Shown: piece by piece, positions 35,535-46,899 of the stretch
Layout of the letters: each line of letters begins with the position of its first letter
Position numbering within the stretch: position 1 is the stretch's first letter
Assembly (NCBI GenBank): GCA_026214975.1
Contig: CM047817.1
Location: 93,848,773-93,912,772, forward strand
Source: Gentiana macrophylla
Taxonomy: Eukaryota; Streptophyta; Magnoliopsida; Gentianales; Gentianaceae
Direction of reading: 5' to 3'
DNA length: 64,000 bases
Position numbers and translations under genes: made by a program
The notes under the pieces: model-generated
The model's input: the letters and a program-made list of their open reading frames with translations, nothing else
The model's database searches: none
Told to the model about the DNA's origin: nothing

Positions 35535-35618
35535 GTAGGACCTTTTTCCTTTGTGATTCAATCTTTGTTGTTATACTTACATTTTTTAGCCTGACTAATG
35601 TTTTGTACTTATTTGCAG
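35535..35618 (+). other. Candidate intron 1 of the antisense ORF
   Basis: An 84-bp segment from GTAGGA to TTTGCAG, T-rich, with CTGACTAAT at 35590, joins two parts of the antisense reading frame (…EWKS / VADFADLL…). Confidence 0.6.
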
Positions 35619-35996
35619 TGGCCGATTTCGCGGATCTACTAACTGGGGCAGAAGGGGAAGTTGCGGTTCATTAGTCCGAGGCGACCCCGTCTGTCCAAAA
35701 TGCACCTGTGGAGGATCTCATTGTAGATGCGGCTATAGCAGGTACGTCCTCGTCTGCTCCTCGTCAAGGGCATGCCGATCTGGGCCTTTCAGAGGAGGCA
35801 TCGGAAAAAGGACTGGTTGTTCAGAAGGGGCGGCCGAGGCCGATCTCACATGAAAGTCGTTCCTCGAAGAAAAGCAAGTCCAAAGCTTCAGAGGGAGCCC
35901 ATGAAGAAGCTGCTTCCGAGCAGCAGTGGAACGCTTGCATGGCTGATGAGGAGTTGGCGATTATTGGATGTAAGATGGTGGAACTAGTAAGCGATT

Positions 35997-36063
35997 GTTC
36001 CTCCTCATTTTTCTTTAAATCCGAGCTACTTATGGCCCTAATTCTCCCTATCTGTTTGCTCAG
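35997..36063 (+). other. Candidate intron 2 of the antisense ORF
   Basis: A 67-bp T-rich segment from GTAAGC to GCTCAG separates GCKMVEL from GAKIREEVFKRLG. It is short for a plant intron but carries consensus ends. Confidence 0.5.
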
Positions 36064-36559
36064 GGGGCTAAGATCAGGGAAGAAGTTTTCAAGAGGTTGG
36101 GAAAAGGCTCTGGAGATTTGCCCAAAAGAGTAAGACTGTTGAGCTGAGGCAGGCCCGAGAAGAGCTCAAGGCGGCTGCTCGGCTCAAAGATACATAGATG
36201 AAGTCCCTACAGGCACAACTCATAGCTCAAGAGGGTGAGTTGAAGTCCTTGGTGAGTGAGCTTGCAGAGGAGAAAAAAATGAAGGAGAAGGAGGTCGCCG
36301 ACCTCTAAGCAAGAGTGGCCAACCTGGAAGCCATGATTCCGGTTCGGTGCGCTGAGGCTATCTGGGAGTATAAGGCTTCGGGAGACTTTGTTGCGGCCCT
36401 CAGGATGTTTCTAATCCCTCTCTTGAACCATGGGTACACTCAGGGGATAGACGAGGAAAGGATTCAGTATCCATCCCTTGTCATAGATGGCCTTCCTAAG
36501 AAGGTTTATTACAAACCCAGGATGAGCCAGGTTTATGATGAGCGGGTGAGGGATTTTAA

Positions 36560-36900
36560 GGCTGGGGTGGACATTGAATTTGCTGCTCAGCCTGCTGCTG
36601 TGTCTAGCTCAGACTGCTGCTGCTGTGATGAGCAGGTTTAATATGCTGCTCAGCCTGCTGCTGTGTCTAGCTCTGCTCCGTCGTCCCAGCCTCAGAAGAG
36701 TCCGACCCTAGATTCTTAAAGAATTTGTTTGCTCACTAACTCTTTGTGTCTAGCTCGGCTCGCTCTTTGTGTCTAGCTCGACTTCTTCTTCTTTGTGATG
36801 AAGCGGTGTTTAATATCTTTGCTTAGCTTTCTTTCTTGTGTCTAGCTCGCTCCGTCGTCAAACCTCGAGAATAGTCCGACCCTAGATTCTTAAAGAAGTT
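36560..36900. repeat. Degenerate local repeats (TGTGTCTAGCTC)
   Basis: CTGCTGCTGTGTCTAGCTC and its derivatives recur at about 36592, 36655, 36745, 36767 and 36838. The block TCCGACCCTAGATTCTTAAAG occurs at about 36701 and 36877. They lie between the antisense ORF and the 90-bp tandem array. Confidence 0.75.
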
Positions 36901-37431
36901 TATTTTTAAGGAATTTGTAACTTCAATTTTGTTTAATATTTTAGTAAAGAATCTTTCGAATTATCTTTTTGTTATTTTTTGCTTTTGATTATTGATTATT
37001 GTTGTTTTTGTTTATTATTGATGTGTGGTGTGCCCCCCGTATGCCATTCATTGAATTTCGATCTTGGATGGCATATTAGTTTAGAGCAAACATAAGGCTG
37101 AGCCTAACACGCGGGTTTGAACACGTGTAAGCCTAACCTAGTTAGTTTGGATTGGGGCGGGGATAGATTGTTCGGCCTTTATCGGAATTTAGGGGCGTGC
37201 AGCCCGGTATGTTATTTTGAATTTTAGATGACATACTTCTGTTCGCATATAAGACCAAGCTCAATTCGCGAGCTCGGACGACTATGAATTAGGTACTAAA
37301 TCTTTACAAGCCTTTAGCTTTATGTCATCTTATGGCAAGCAGGACTAAGTTAGACTGACCTTAGAACGAATCGAGTTAGGTTAGATGGGTTCTCCTGAGC
37401 AAGGTTGTGTCGAACCGAGTTCGAGCAGAGC

Positions 37432-37872
37432 TAGGCTAGTGCTGACTTCTCGTTTAAAAGCATGGCGAGTAGGGCTAGGTCGGACTGACTTCTCGCATGA
37501 AGTTTTTAAGGACGAGCGGGCCAGGCTAGTGCTGACTTCTCGTTTAAAAGCACTTTGAGCAGGGCCAGGTCGGACTGACTTCTCGCATGAAGTTTTTAAG
37601 GAAGAGAAGGGCCAGGCTAGTGCTCACTTCTCGTTTAAAAGAACAACAAGCAGGGCCAGGTCGGACTGGCTTCTCGCATGAAGTTTTAAAGGACGAGCGG
37701 GGTCAGGCTAGTGCTGACTTCTCATTTAAAAGCACAGCGAGTAGTGCCAGGTCGGACTGACTTCTCACATGAAGTTTTTAAGGATGAGCGAGGCCAGGCT
37801 ATTGCTGACTTCTCATTAAAAGCACGGCGAGCAGGGCCAGGTCGGACTGACTTCTCGCATGAAGTTTTTATA
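37432..37872. repeat. 90-bp tandem repeat array inside the Tat-like element
   Basis: About five units are marked by GCTGACTTCTCGTTTAAAAG at 37441, 37531, 37622, 37712 and 37804, so the period is 90-92 bp. Each unit also contains CAGGTCGGACTGACTTCTCG and CATGAAGTTTTTAAGGA. Units differ by a few substitutions. Confidence 0.9.
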
Positions 37873-39192
37873 TGTGTGGTATATTAGGTAGTTGGTCCCT
37901 ATGGGCTCACAAAACAAGACAAAGGAAGCAAGCAAATAAATCAAAGAAAGGTTTATTCACAAACCAGAAACATCCAAAACTGATAGGGGAATGAAACGAA
38001 AGTGCAGAAATAAAAAGTAAACTTAAAGAAAGCAGTAAATGATAGACTTGCCAATCCGATCAATCCAAAACGACTCCTTTGTCCTTGATAAGGGCCGCAT
38101 AGAAGCTTCAGGCGACCTCCAAATCTCCTTTGATCTCAACCAAACATCGGGTGGTCGGGAACTTTAAGCTAATATGGGCTGGGGAGATCACCATAACTTG
38201 AACAAATTAAGAACATAAAAGACAACCAAACTTGAATCCAAGCAATTACAAGTAATCTAGCCCAAATTCACATCACCCAAGCCACAAGAGTGATTAGCTA
38301 CTCATGATTTCAACCAAAACACAAAGCAAAGATGAAATTAAACTAGATAAAGCCATGAAATGAAAAATTAAAAGTAAATTCGAAATTATACCTCAATCAA
38401 GTAAGAACAATGAAATTAGCACAAATCCCATGGAGATTCACCAAGGGAGTGATGAATTCACCATTTTAAAAGAAAGCCCAAGCTCAATTACACATTAATT
38501 TGGAGAATATAAAGCTAAGATTATACTTTTTAAGCTAAGGAATGAAGAAAAGTGAAGAGAAGATTTTTTGGGGTTTTTCCTAATCTAATTCTATTGCCTA
38601 AGTCGACTCTTCTGTGGCTGAATCCCGTTTTTTTTTTCCCCTTTTTATATGTTCAGAAAATTGATAACAAAAAACTGATTTCGGTGAGCACCACAGTTTA
38701 CTTGGTAACTGCCGAGTTTTCTGGACATTCTGTTTTCAGCTTTGTGGCTACCAAGGTCCTCCTGGTCAGTACCGAGAATTCTGTGCATCTTGTCCAAAAT
38801 GTGGTAGTTATGGTGGTCACCGAGATGGCTTCGGTAAGTAACAGGAATGCAGAGTTGCACACTTTAGCTTTTTCCTCTTTGGAACTTGATCAAAATCAAC
38901 AACCATCCCGACATACAAGCTTGAAACACTTTTGGGGCCTATTAAGTCCTTAAATTTGCAAAACACAACACGAACTTACCCCGTAAAATCATGGGGTACA
39001 ACGTACCCCGTGTGTGCGATAAAAGATCCACATTTTACGAGAGAAAAACCGAGAATTATATTAAGTGCAATGTGGATCCGGAAGTGATAAGATAAGCGTG
39101 AAATAGCATCTAAAAGATGAAATTACGGCCCGAAATGCTATAAAAATAGTGTATAATCGGTGTGAAATGCATAGAAGGGCTGACTCTCATCA
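37873..39192 (-). repeat. Athila-like LTR fragment replacing pol
   Basis: On the plus strand the fragment ends TGACTCTCATCA at 39192, the same terminus as the Athila-like LTR at 61958-63763 (TGACTCCCATCA). It shares the order TCTAGCCCAAATTC / CATCACCCAA / TTAGCTACTCAT. The opposite end (expected TGATGAG) is absent, and no matching target duplication is seen at 37873. The truncated fragment therefore abuts the tandem array and marks a deletion of the host element's pol. Confidence 0.6.
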
Positions 39193-39345
39193 GCAGGCCT
39201 ACCCAAGATTATGTTGTATGCTGATGATGATTTGACCACGACGTAGTAGACCATTAGAGTCCTTCCCACTAACTCTTTCCTGAACATTATCGCGAGCTGA
39301 ACCATTCTCATGGGATGAACAGGAGGGCCGCAAAATCCAAACAAG
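39193..39345 (-). pseudogene. Gypsy protease fragment, cut by an LTR
   Basis: The minus strand reads TLMVYYVVVKSSSAYNIILGRPA, the end of a Tat-type aspartic protease, and then passes directly into the TGATGAGAGTCAG terminus of the Athila-like LTR. The active-site half and everything after this motif are missing or degenerate. Confidence 0.7.
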
Positions 39346-41103
39346 GGTGCTGAAACCGGAGTCAGTTCAGACTCCTTAAGATTCGCCTGAAAAGCTGAAA
39401 AGTACAGGACGTTAACGGCGCTGCCTGTGTCGATGCAAACCCTCTTTACCAGGGCGTTTAGGTTGCGACTTCAAATGCACTACCAGGGCCTCTCACAATA
39501 GTGTTGATGGTGTTAACTGGCCGATTGTCCATCTGTTAATCTTTATCCGGAGACCGATCTCTTCTTCACTGGGGCTCTCCCTTCCGATTGCGATCTTGGT
39601 TGTAGTTCCTCTGAGGGTAATCCCGTAGTCCTCGACGTTCACCATACCGAGGTCGTTCTACCACCTCATCCAATTTCCCCTCTACAATTGCACAATTGCT
39701 GCATTCACATCTCGTTGGAAATCTCTACAGCTGTCCAGATCATGCCCAGTATCTTGATGATATATGCAAAACTTGCTCTGATCCCTTCTGTCCAGGGGGC
39801 TCCGCAACGGCGTAGGAGTTCTCGCTAAACCCTTTCTCTCCATGATTGTTAAAACTTGCTCGCGGGGCCTGTTCAACGTCAGGAAATCTTGCGCCTGCAA
39901 GGCACTTTTCCTCTCGGATCGGCCCATGGCCGATCCGGTCGTACGATCTCCAGACTTCCTTATCTTGTCAGAAGTATCTTTGGCCTTATCCTTCTTGGAC
40001 ACTGACTTTTCCAATTCAAGCTTCAGGCGATTGGCCTATTCTCCTTGACAATGTTTGAATGCTATCTCCAAGCACTCTTCCATAGACGCAGGGAGCTTGT
40101 TGTTCAGCTTGGCATACAACCTCCCTTCCCGTTGTCCTGCCACAAAGAACGTGATCCGAACATGATCATCGGCGTCTCGCACTTGAAGTGACTCTTCACT
40201 GAACCTCTTAAGGTATTGCAACGCGGTTTCGTCTTTCTTCTGTTTGAGAGAAAATAGGTGGGTAGCATTTTTCTGAAACGGCTTTGACGTAATAAAAGCG
40301 TTGAGGAACATCTTTCCTAGAGTATCAAAATTATTGATTGTCCGGGGCGGTATCTTTTTGAACCATTCTCGAGCTCGGCCGGTAAGTAATGCTGTGAACA
40401 AGGCGCATTTCATTTCCTTTGGAGCACAGGCGAGATTCATATGCATGAGATACTGGAACAAGCGATCCTGAGGGTCTTTGATTCCGTCGTTGGGTTCCAA
40501 CTTTGGGATCTTAAACCTTGTGGGTCGGGGATAGTTGTCAATCTGCTCAGATAAACGAGATTCGAGGGCCAAGAGTGCAGATCTCCTTCCGGCTATGGCC
40601 TTTAGCTCGGTGCGAGCTGCCTCCATCGTCCGGGGCATGACCAGCTGCTTTCTCAGATTGGATGAGGTTTATGGATCATCCCTACAGGCTATTTTGCGCC
40701 TGGGTGGGGATGGAGTTTGCTGCCAGGTCCCATCATTGGGGTCATCCTCCTCCAAGCCTTGTTCCTGGGAATTCTCTCTGGCGGGATCTCTCTCCTGTTG
40801 ATCCAGATTCTGTGAAATTTCCTCAAGCGGATCCTCCTCCTCTAGACCTTCCAGGTCTTCATCCTCTTCGTCTTCTTCTGCCAAGACGGCATTGAGAACA
40901 ACTTCTTTTGTCGCGTCATCCAGAGCCATGAGTTGATCTACCAACGCTTGGTGGGTTATGTCAAGAGAGACTTCTTCCTGCTGCTGCTGGTTCTGGTTGT
41001 TGGCATCTGATTCCGTCGTGTTGTTGGCATTAGTGCCATTGGCGGCTTGTTGTCGTGTGGTCACCATGTTGATTTTGGAGCTTTTTCTGGGATTATCAAG
41101 CAA
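39346..41103 (-). pseudogene. Gag of the Tat-like element, with stop codons
   Basis: On the minus strand, gag opens with MLDNPRKSSKINMVTTRQQA and an acidic, glutamine-rich N-terminus (41103-40669). The capsid-like part at about 40638-40036 holds REWFKKIPPRTINNF, LGKMFLNAF, LFSLKQKKDETALQYLKRF and EECLEIAFKHCQGE. Another frame or stop-separated part, 40014-39682, carries the atypical knuckle CIYHQDTGHDLDSC used by Tat-type elements. A stop follows CQGE, and further lesions lie between 39680 and 39346. The protein would package retroelement RNA in the active family; this copy is broken. Confidence 0.8.
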
Positions 41104-41126
41104 AAGGCCCTCCTTCTAGCTCCAAT
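41104..41126 (-). other. Candidate primer-binding region of the Tat-like element
   Basis: Directly inside the 5' LTR the minus strand reads ATTGGAGCTAGAAGGAGGGC, the position and style of a tRNA primer site. The tRNA was not identified. Confidence 0.4.
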
Positions 41127-41952
41127 TGACGATACCAAAAATCGTATGTCTTAAATCTAAGGTTTTTCCTCATGTGATAATCTATCAAAGCTCCAAGAAC
41201 ACTAAATTAAAGAAAAAAAATGAGAGGGGGTGATTTTGATGTTTTAGACTGCACTTGATAGTGATCAAGCTGCCTACGTATCCAATGCGGGGATTGGAAT
41301 CAAGTCTTCATAGTTCCTTAGGGATCGTTTATATAGAGGGGCTTGTGCCTTAGAGTTATGTATGGCGTGTCCATGGTGGACACTGATTGACGTGTTCCCT
41401 AAGGAAAAAGATTATGATCAGTTGATCTCCTTGATATTAGGAGATAATTGTAATGTTCAAATATTTGTATTGAGTGATAAATATTGGAGCCTTTCTGACT
41501 CTGGATTCCTTCTATAATTATCCGATTATCACACACGTGGGGAATATGACTAAAGATTGACTCTGGCCGGCTTAGATGGGCCGAGCTGAACTGACTGAAC
41601 CTTTCCATGTCACGATCGACCTACGAGGGTCGGGAAGGATAACCGAGCTGGTATCAACTCGGATCCTTGTGTGCATAAAAGGGTTGGTCCAAGAGGGACT
41701 TGGGCTGACTGCACAGGTCGGGCATGAGTAGGTTTGAACACAAGGGTTAGACGACATGAAGAAGTTGGATTGGTACTCGGGCCAGGACCGCCCGGGGGTC
41801 GGCCCTAAGCATTGGCCCAACTAAAGTCAGAGTGAGTAGCTGAGCTACTCTAATTCGGTGGCTACGTAATCCATTAGCCTTTCTCTCTCTGTACTTAATG
41901 TTGAGCCACTAAAATGGTGCCACGTAGGTACGTTCAATTTCTGGCATCGTCA
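41127..41952 (-). repeat. 5' LTR of the Tat-like element (826 bp)
   Basis: Begins TGACGATACC and ends GGCATCGTCA on the plus strand, pairing with 33600-34416. It is followed by the target duplication ACCAA (41953-41957). Confidence 0.9.
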
Positions 41953-42383
41953 ACCAACGGATTTCACGTTGTGCTGTGTATTGTACGATTTGAGATGAGT
42001 CATGTTTTATAAAATACAACAAAAAAAGTAGCCGAACAAATATCCGTGCCATGAAAATAGTCACGGAACGACGATTACTCTCGGCACCCTATAATTCATC
42101 GGTACCTCTGACGCGCTTAACGCGGCGCCAAAAAATTTATTTGGTGGTGTGTAAAATCAAATGAAATTTTTTTAAAAAAAATTGGTGTCAGTATTAAAAT
42201 GGTAGTGCCAATAGAACCCGCCTTTATTTATTCGAAGTTTACTTGAAAAGTCAATTTTCATATTTGTCTAACTAGCTATATTGAGCTTATTGGCCGTGTA
42301 AGATTGTATGATGTATTTATGTGACTTCTATCGGCACCACGAAATTAATGACGGCGCCACAATTACTCTCGGCGCCTTATAAG
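41953..42383 (+). mobile_element. Helitron H4, segment 2 of 3
   Basis: CGGATTTCACGTTGTGCTGT resumes H4 exactly where H3 would continue (31915 onward). It runs in parallel to GGCGCCTTATAAG, where the copia element interrupts. The last five bases, ATAAG, are its left target duplication. Confidence 0.85.
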
Positions 42384-44153
42384 TGTTGGAAGTTGCACCC
42401 GAAAGACAATTTCTGTAATTGTTTTATAATTAATAGATGACAGATTTATTCTCATCTTATTATTTGCTTCGTGCTTATAAGTAATACACTGCTAAAAACC
42501 CTAAGTCGTATCATATGCAGCCATATAACTTAGTGTGTGTCACACATGAGGATTAAGTTTATGGTGATACACTTGAACTATTAGTCCATGGTGCACTTAA
42601 TCAAAGTATGGGGTCTATAGATGAAACCACCATTAATGCGCCCAGAACACTTTATGGTGTGACTGTCTTATCCGGACCGTCGACATTGGTTGTCTAAGTG
42701 GGTCATTTATATATGATGTAGTCATATAGGACTGGACCGATTTAATCTGAGTTTCTCATATAATTCTGTGATTAGAAATCTTATTAAATCACAAGATGAT
42801 CATATATGGATTAACCTTAATCCTGAAGTGATTACAGACTCCTACTTGTTTCAGGATAGAGTTTGATGTGTTCGTTAAGGATCGTTAAGAGGTGCAGTCC
42901 GAATCACTTTCATGTTGACACTATTCTGGAATGAGTGAGAAATGTGTGTCTCACAGATATGGAATCCATTCCTTCCTGCGGGAAGTAGAAAGACATACCC
43001 CTTATTTGTTGATCCTAGAAACTGATCGATCCATGGAGTTCGTATTGGTTATGAACTAATTGATCACCAGTGGGTTAATGGTAAATAAGGATAAAATGTA
43101 TTGAAGAAGGTTTACGGAAATAATCCTCCTTCATTACGGATAGTCTATGGAGGGTTAGTTTATATGTAATGATTATATCAATGGACACTTATTGACTCGA
43201 CTCGATGTTTTGAGAATAAGTTATATCTATAATCGATAGAGTTCAGTTTCGGATTTATGGTGGTGTAATTCCAGAATTAACGAATTATGTAGAAATATTC
43301 GGTTCGATGAATATTTTATTTAATTTAGTGTAGCTACTGGTTATAGGTACATGGTCCCTGGGTTGGCTCCTAACACGCGAGTGTTTTCTCGTCTTATAGA
43401 ACCTCGAGAATAAATTAAATAGTTAGTCTATTTAATAAATATGCAATATTATTTATTTGGTAAATAATAAGTAAAATAGAAAAGACATTTTCTATTAAAA
43501 AATGATTAAAAAGTGGCGCCACATTGTAGATAATTTAGGATAAGAAATTTACCTAGATTATGTCACATGTGTAATTAGTTAATTATCTATTTGTTGGATA
43601 ATAAATGGAAAAATAAGAGACTGATTTTTTTGGGAATTATCTCTTATCTTTTGGAAAATATTTTTCCTTGTGGGAATAGGTAAATGTGGTGTGAAAATGA
43701 TAACTCTCTTGGCTAGTTATTTTCCTATATAAAGAGAGTTCCCCCCAACACAATTACACACCAAAATTTTTCGCCACTCACAAATTAAAAAGGAAGAAAA
43801 ATTAGTTTCCTGCCTTAGTCATTTAGAGAAGAAAAACCTAGGGTTTTTCTTGTGCATGTTCGAGGAGGTTCTACGGCGAGGATCGACGTCCACCAGTTGT
43901 CGCTAGGAGATACAATCCGGAAGACTACGGCATCTCCCTTTGGTCGACTATTTCTTCCTCTCCGTTAAGGTAAATCTTCAACCTTCTTATAGTCATATTA
44001 ATTATTTATGCGAATCGAATCGTGATAAAATCGAATGCGAATTTATTCGTAGCTTCCGCAGTGCTAGATCGAGTGTCTCGATCGGTGCTGTGAATTAGAT
44101 CTGACGATCCAATTATGGATCGGATCCGGATTCGGGTTACTGTATATCCAGCA
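42384..44153 (+). repeat. 5' LTR of the copia element (1770 bp)
   Basis: Starts TGTTGGAAGTTGCACCCGAA and ends ATATCCAGCA. By eye it has about 17 differences in its first 270 bases from the 3' LTR and fewer further in. A TTTCCTATATAAAGAG TATA-like box lies at about 43722. Confidence 0.9.
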
Positions 44154-44155
44154 TG

Positions 44156-44170
44156 TGGTATCAGAGGCAG
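44156..44170 (+). other. Primer-binding site, initiator Met tRNA type
   Basis: TGGTATCAGAGGCAG lies two bases inside the 5' LTR. TGGTATCAGAG is complementary to the 3' end of plant initiator tRNA-Met. Confidence 0.85.
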
Positions 44171-44429
44171 GTTAAAGCGATTTTGCGATCATGATTGCAT
44201 AATTAATTAATAAGGAGTGTAATAGAATAAAAATTGCATCTTTTATTTTTATTTATGCAATTGACTGTTTTGGTGGACGAGATGGACTGGGGTTGGTACT
44301 TGTTTACCGTTAGATCTATTGTAAATCCGTTTTTCCGCGTATAGGATGACATGTAATTTAATTTTCTGTTTTTATATATTTCGGCCGAGTGGCCTTTTTT
44401 TAATATAAATTCGGGTGAAGACATGGAGA

Positions 44430-44695
44430 GTAAAAGGCGCAGCACAGTGGTCAAGACACTGATTGAATTATGTGCAGACCCGAGTTTGAATCCCTGTGGC
44501 CATATAAAATTCAGAAACTTTTTTTTGTAATATTTTTTTTTCTTTCCAGTTCGTAAATAATTTGTTTTTGGTTCGATTTTTTTTAACGATTTCAAAAAAA
44601 AAAATCGACAAAAAAAAAAAAATAAACCAAAGAGGATTCAAACTCAAGCGGTGATGAAGAGAAAATGAGACTCTTACCAACTCGGCTGGAGCAGT
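44430..44695. repeat. Inverted pair of tRNA-derived SINE-like sequences
   Basis: On the plus strand GGCGCAGCACAGTGGTCAAG (44436, A-box-like) is followed by CCGAGTTTGAATCCC (44480, B-box-like) and a T-rich tail. On the minus strand AGCCGAGTTGGTAAGAG (44687 downward) and TTGAGTTTGAATCC (44646 downward) are followed by long T runs. The two copies face outward with tails meeting between 44520 and 44625. The sequences cannot form a full tRNA cloverleaf, so they are not called tRNA genes. Confidence 0.5.
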
Positions 44696-46899
44696 TTTTG
44701 ATAAAGAAACCAGAGCAGAAAATCAAATACATGAGGTGGCTGAAGAAAATAGTAGATTGATATTTTCTATGCTTAGGGTTTATTTATTTATAGATTAGAT
44801 ACGGGGGTACCAACGGTCCATCTCAGTGGTTTATTTTTCGCATTTATTTTCTTGTATGATTATTAATGTGATATAACCATGTCATACATCATATTCATGA
44901 ATTCCACTCCTAGCATATGCATACATGTAGAAAATTAATATTGAAATTAATTAGACATGTATCAACACGATAATTAATTTAGATTACAAATAAATTAAAT
45001 TAATTAAAGGAAACGGAATTTTATCAGGATATAAAATTCACATGATAAACTTAATTTGGGATCAAGAATCCTTCGGGGTTTAGGTTATGTAGTGTCTACA
45101 TAAATTAGAATTTTGATAATCAAAAAATTGGAAAATCATGAAAAATTGGACACCAACTAGACGGTATTTGGAACCGACAAGTTAGTGATTGTTTTTCTTG
45201 ATTTATTGTTTTTCGATTTATTGGAAATATTCTACGATCATAAACCTTTTATCGTGACATATTAGGATAATAAAATTCTTTGTCAATTTTATTTGAGTAG
45301 TGTCTACACAAAAAGAATTTTAGTCCATAAAAATTGGAGGATCGTGGATATAGTGACACTAGTTAGACGGTATTTGGAACCAATGAACTAGTGGGAGGAT
45401 CATATTAAATATTCATGATCTATTGTTTTTGGGATTATTTGAAAATTCTAAAATCCTAATGAGACTACCTAATTTTCAAAATAACAGATGGGAGCGGGAA
45501 AGGTGACAACCTACCCCACGGCCTCTACTGTTGACACAAGCAAGTGAGATAATGGTGACTCCTCATGCCACTTTGATTTCGGCCCCCTAAGGATGGCCTT
45601 CACCGCTAACAAAATCCATGGCTTGGTCTCCGAAAGGATATGATTTTGGGTACTCGTCGAGTCACTGACCGACCCTAAGGCGGCATATTCGGGGTGTACT
45701 TTGAGATCTGAAACAATAGGTCACACTCATGAGGATATTGTTGGAAATATCTTGGCTGAAAAAGGAAGGTAATCTGCAATTAAATAGAGATGTCCAATTC
45801 TCAGTTAATTGTTGAGAGAGATCGTCTCAACTTAATCGTCACCTCTTTGACCTACCCTAAGGCGGCACTGTAGGTGTGAGATTAAGTCCTTGGAATGGGA
45901 GGGTAAACTGCATGCATGACATCACGTTTATAATTCCTAAAATTATTATATGTTGTGGTGTATGATTTGATTTACATTTCTGTCATAATTTATTTTTACA
46001 TCTACATATCATCGCAAGGTATCTAAACTGCTAAACATATTGACTAATAACGACTTCATAAAAGTGGAAAAGTAACAAGAACGTTGAACTCATAAATCGA
46101 GAATGCAAATTAATTTTTCGGAAGAGGATGTTCCTCTAGAGTCTACAAACTTAAGTGACATTAATAAGTATGTCACTGCTGTCACTCGTGATAAGCGAGA
46201 GACAAAACAAAAATAGTTCAAAGATGATGAGAATGATTTGGTATCAATCTCACTAGGCATCCCACAGCTCACGAGTAGTGCCTACTCAAATGAACTGCTA
46301 AGTTCACATCCATTTCCCTTAAAGAAAGCCAAGAATGGGAAGGTAAATGTCTACAAGTGTAAGTCATCTAAACTAAATAAGTTAAAGGCTAAACCGGATT
46401 ATTAATCGAAGAAAATATAGGATAAGGAAAGTGATTTCGGATCACTAACCTATGAATCCTTAAAGACTTTCTTAATCGAGTAATTTGACTCAAAAGTTCT
46501 TTTGTAAGAACAAGGTAGCTGGGCATTCATCATGAAGAGTAGACAACGGGCAGTTATTTCAGCTAAGATAGTGGGAGTGATATTAAGAAACAAAATTTTG
46601 GATTTTAATCCTTGAATATCGCAGAAATTTAATTTCTGTTTTCAGATTCATTGGAACAAATGTATTCACTTTCAAATCGATAAAAATAGTTGCCTTAAAG
46701 AAAGTGAATATAACATTTGTATACGATTCCGAGACTCAGACTTTTGTTTGATAGATTCAGAACTACTAAGTAATGCTGAAAAGGTATATGTAACACGTCA
46801 AAAACTATTAAGGCAAATGGTTTCCGTATTAAGATAAACGATTATTTAGCATCCATTAATTAGTGCATATATCCTAAAGATAAAATCTGAAGACTGGCT

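Larger units (their letters stand above)
34842..36641 (+). pseudogene. Antisense ORF of the Tat-like element (PF04195-like), with two introns
   Basis: Transcribed opposite to gag, this region starts at ATG 34842 and encodes a segment with FCTVHREYFEVGLRLPFCPA and APNGIRAIIGFAIW. This resembles the 'putative gypsy type transposon' domain (Pfam Transposase_28) found in plant antisense ORFs. Further along are VEWQNLYDEL, a lysine/serine-rich stretch (SRSSKKSKSKASEG) and a coiled-coil-like ELAEEKKMKEKEV segment. Two GT-AG gaps interrupt it, 35535-35618 (with a CTGACTAAT branch-like site) and 35997-36063. A frameshift near 35160 and stops near 35672, 36195 and 36306 show that this copy is dead. 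Function in the family is unknown. Confidence 0.7.
33600..41952 (-). mobile_element. Tat-like Ty3/gypsy retrotransposon, pol-deleted, inserted in H4
   Basis: The 8353-bp element is bounded by TGACGAT...ATCGTCA LTRs and the target duplication ACCGA/ACCAA, within sequence that H3 shows to be continuous. Gag and a protease piece run on the minus strand, so the right LTR is the 5' LTR. Antisense (plus-strand) coding sequence with introns lies near the 3' LTR, as described for Tat-lineage elements. Reverse transcriptase, RNase H and integrase are missing. In their place are a 90-bp tandem repeat and part of a different, Athila-like LTR. It is non-autonomous. Confidence 0.85.

Noticed and set aside
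44430..44520. tRNA gene
   Set aside because: A-box- and B-box-like sequences are present, but no acceptor stem or full cloverleaf can be drawn. A SINE-like origin is more likely.
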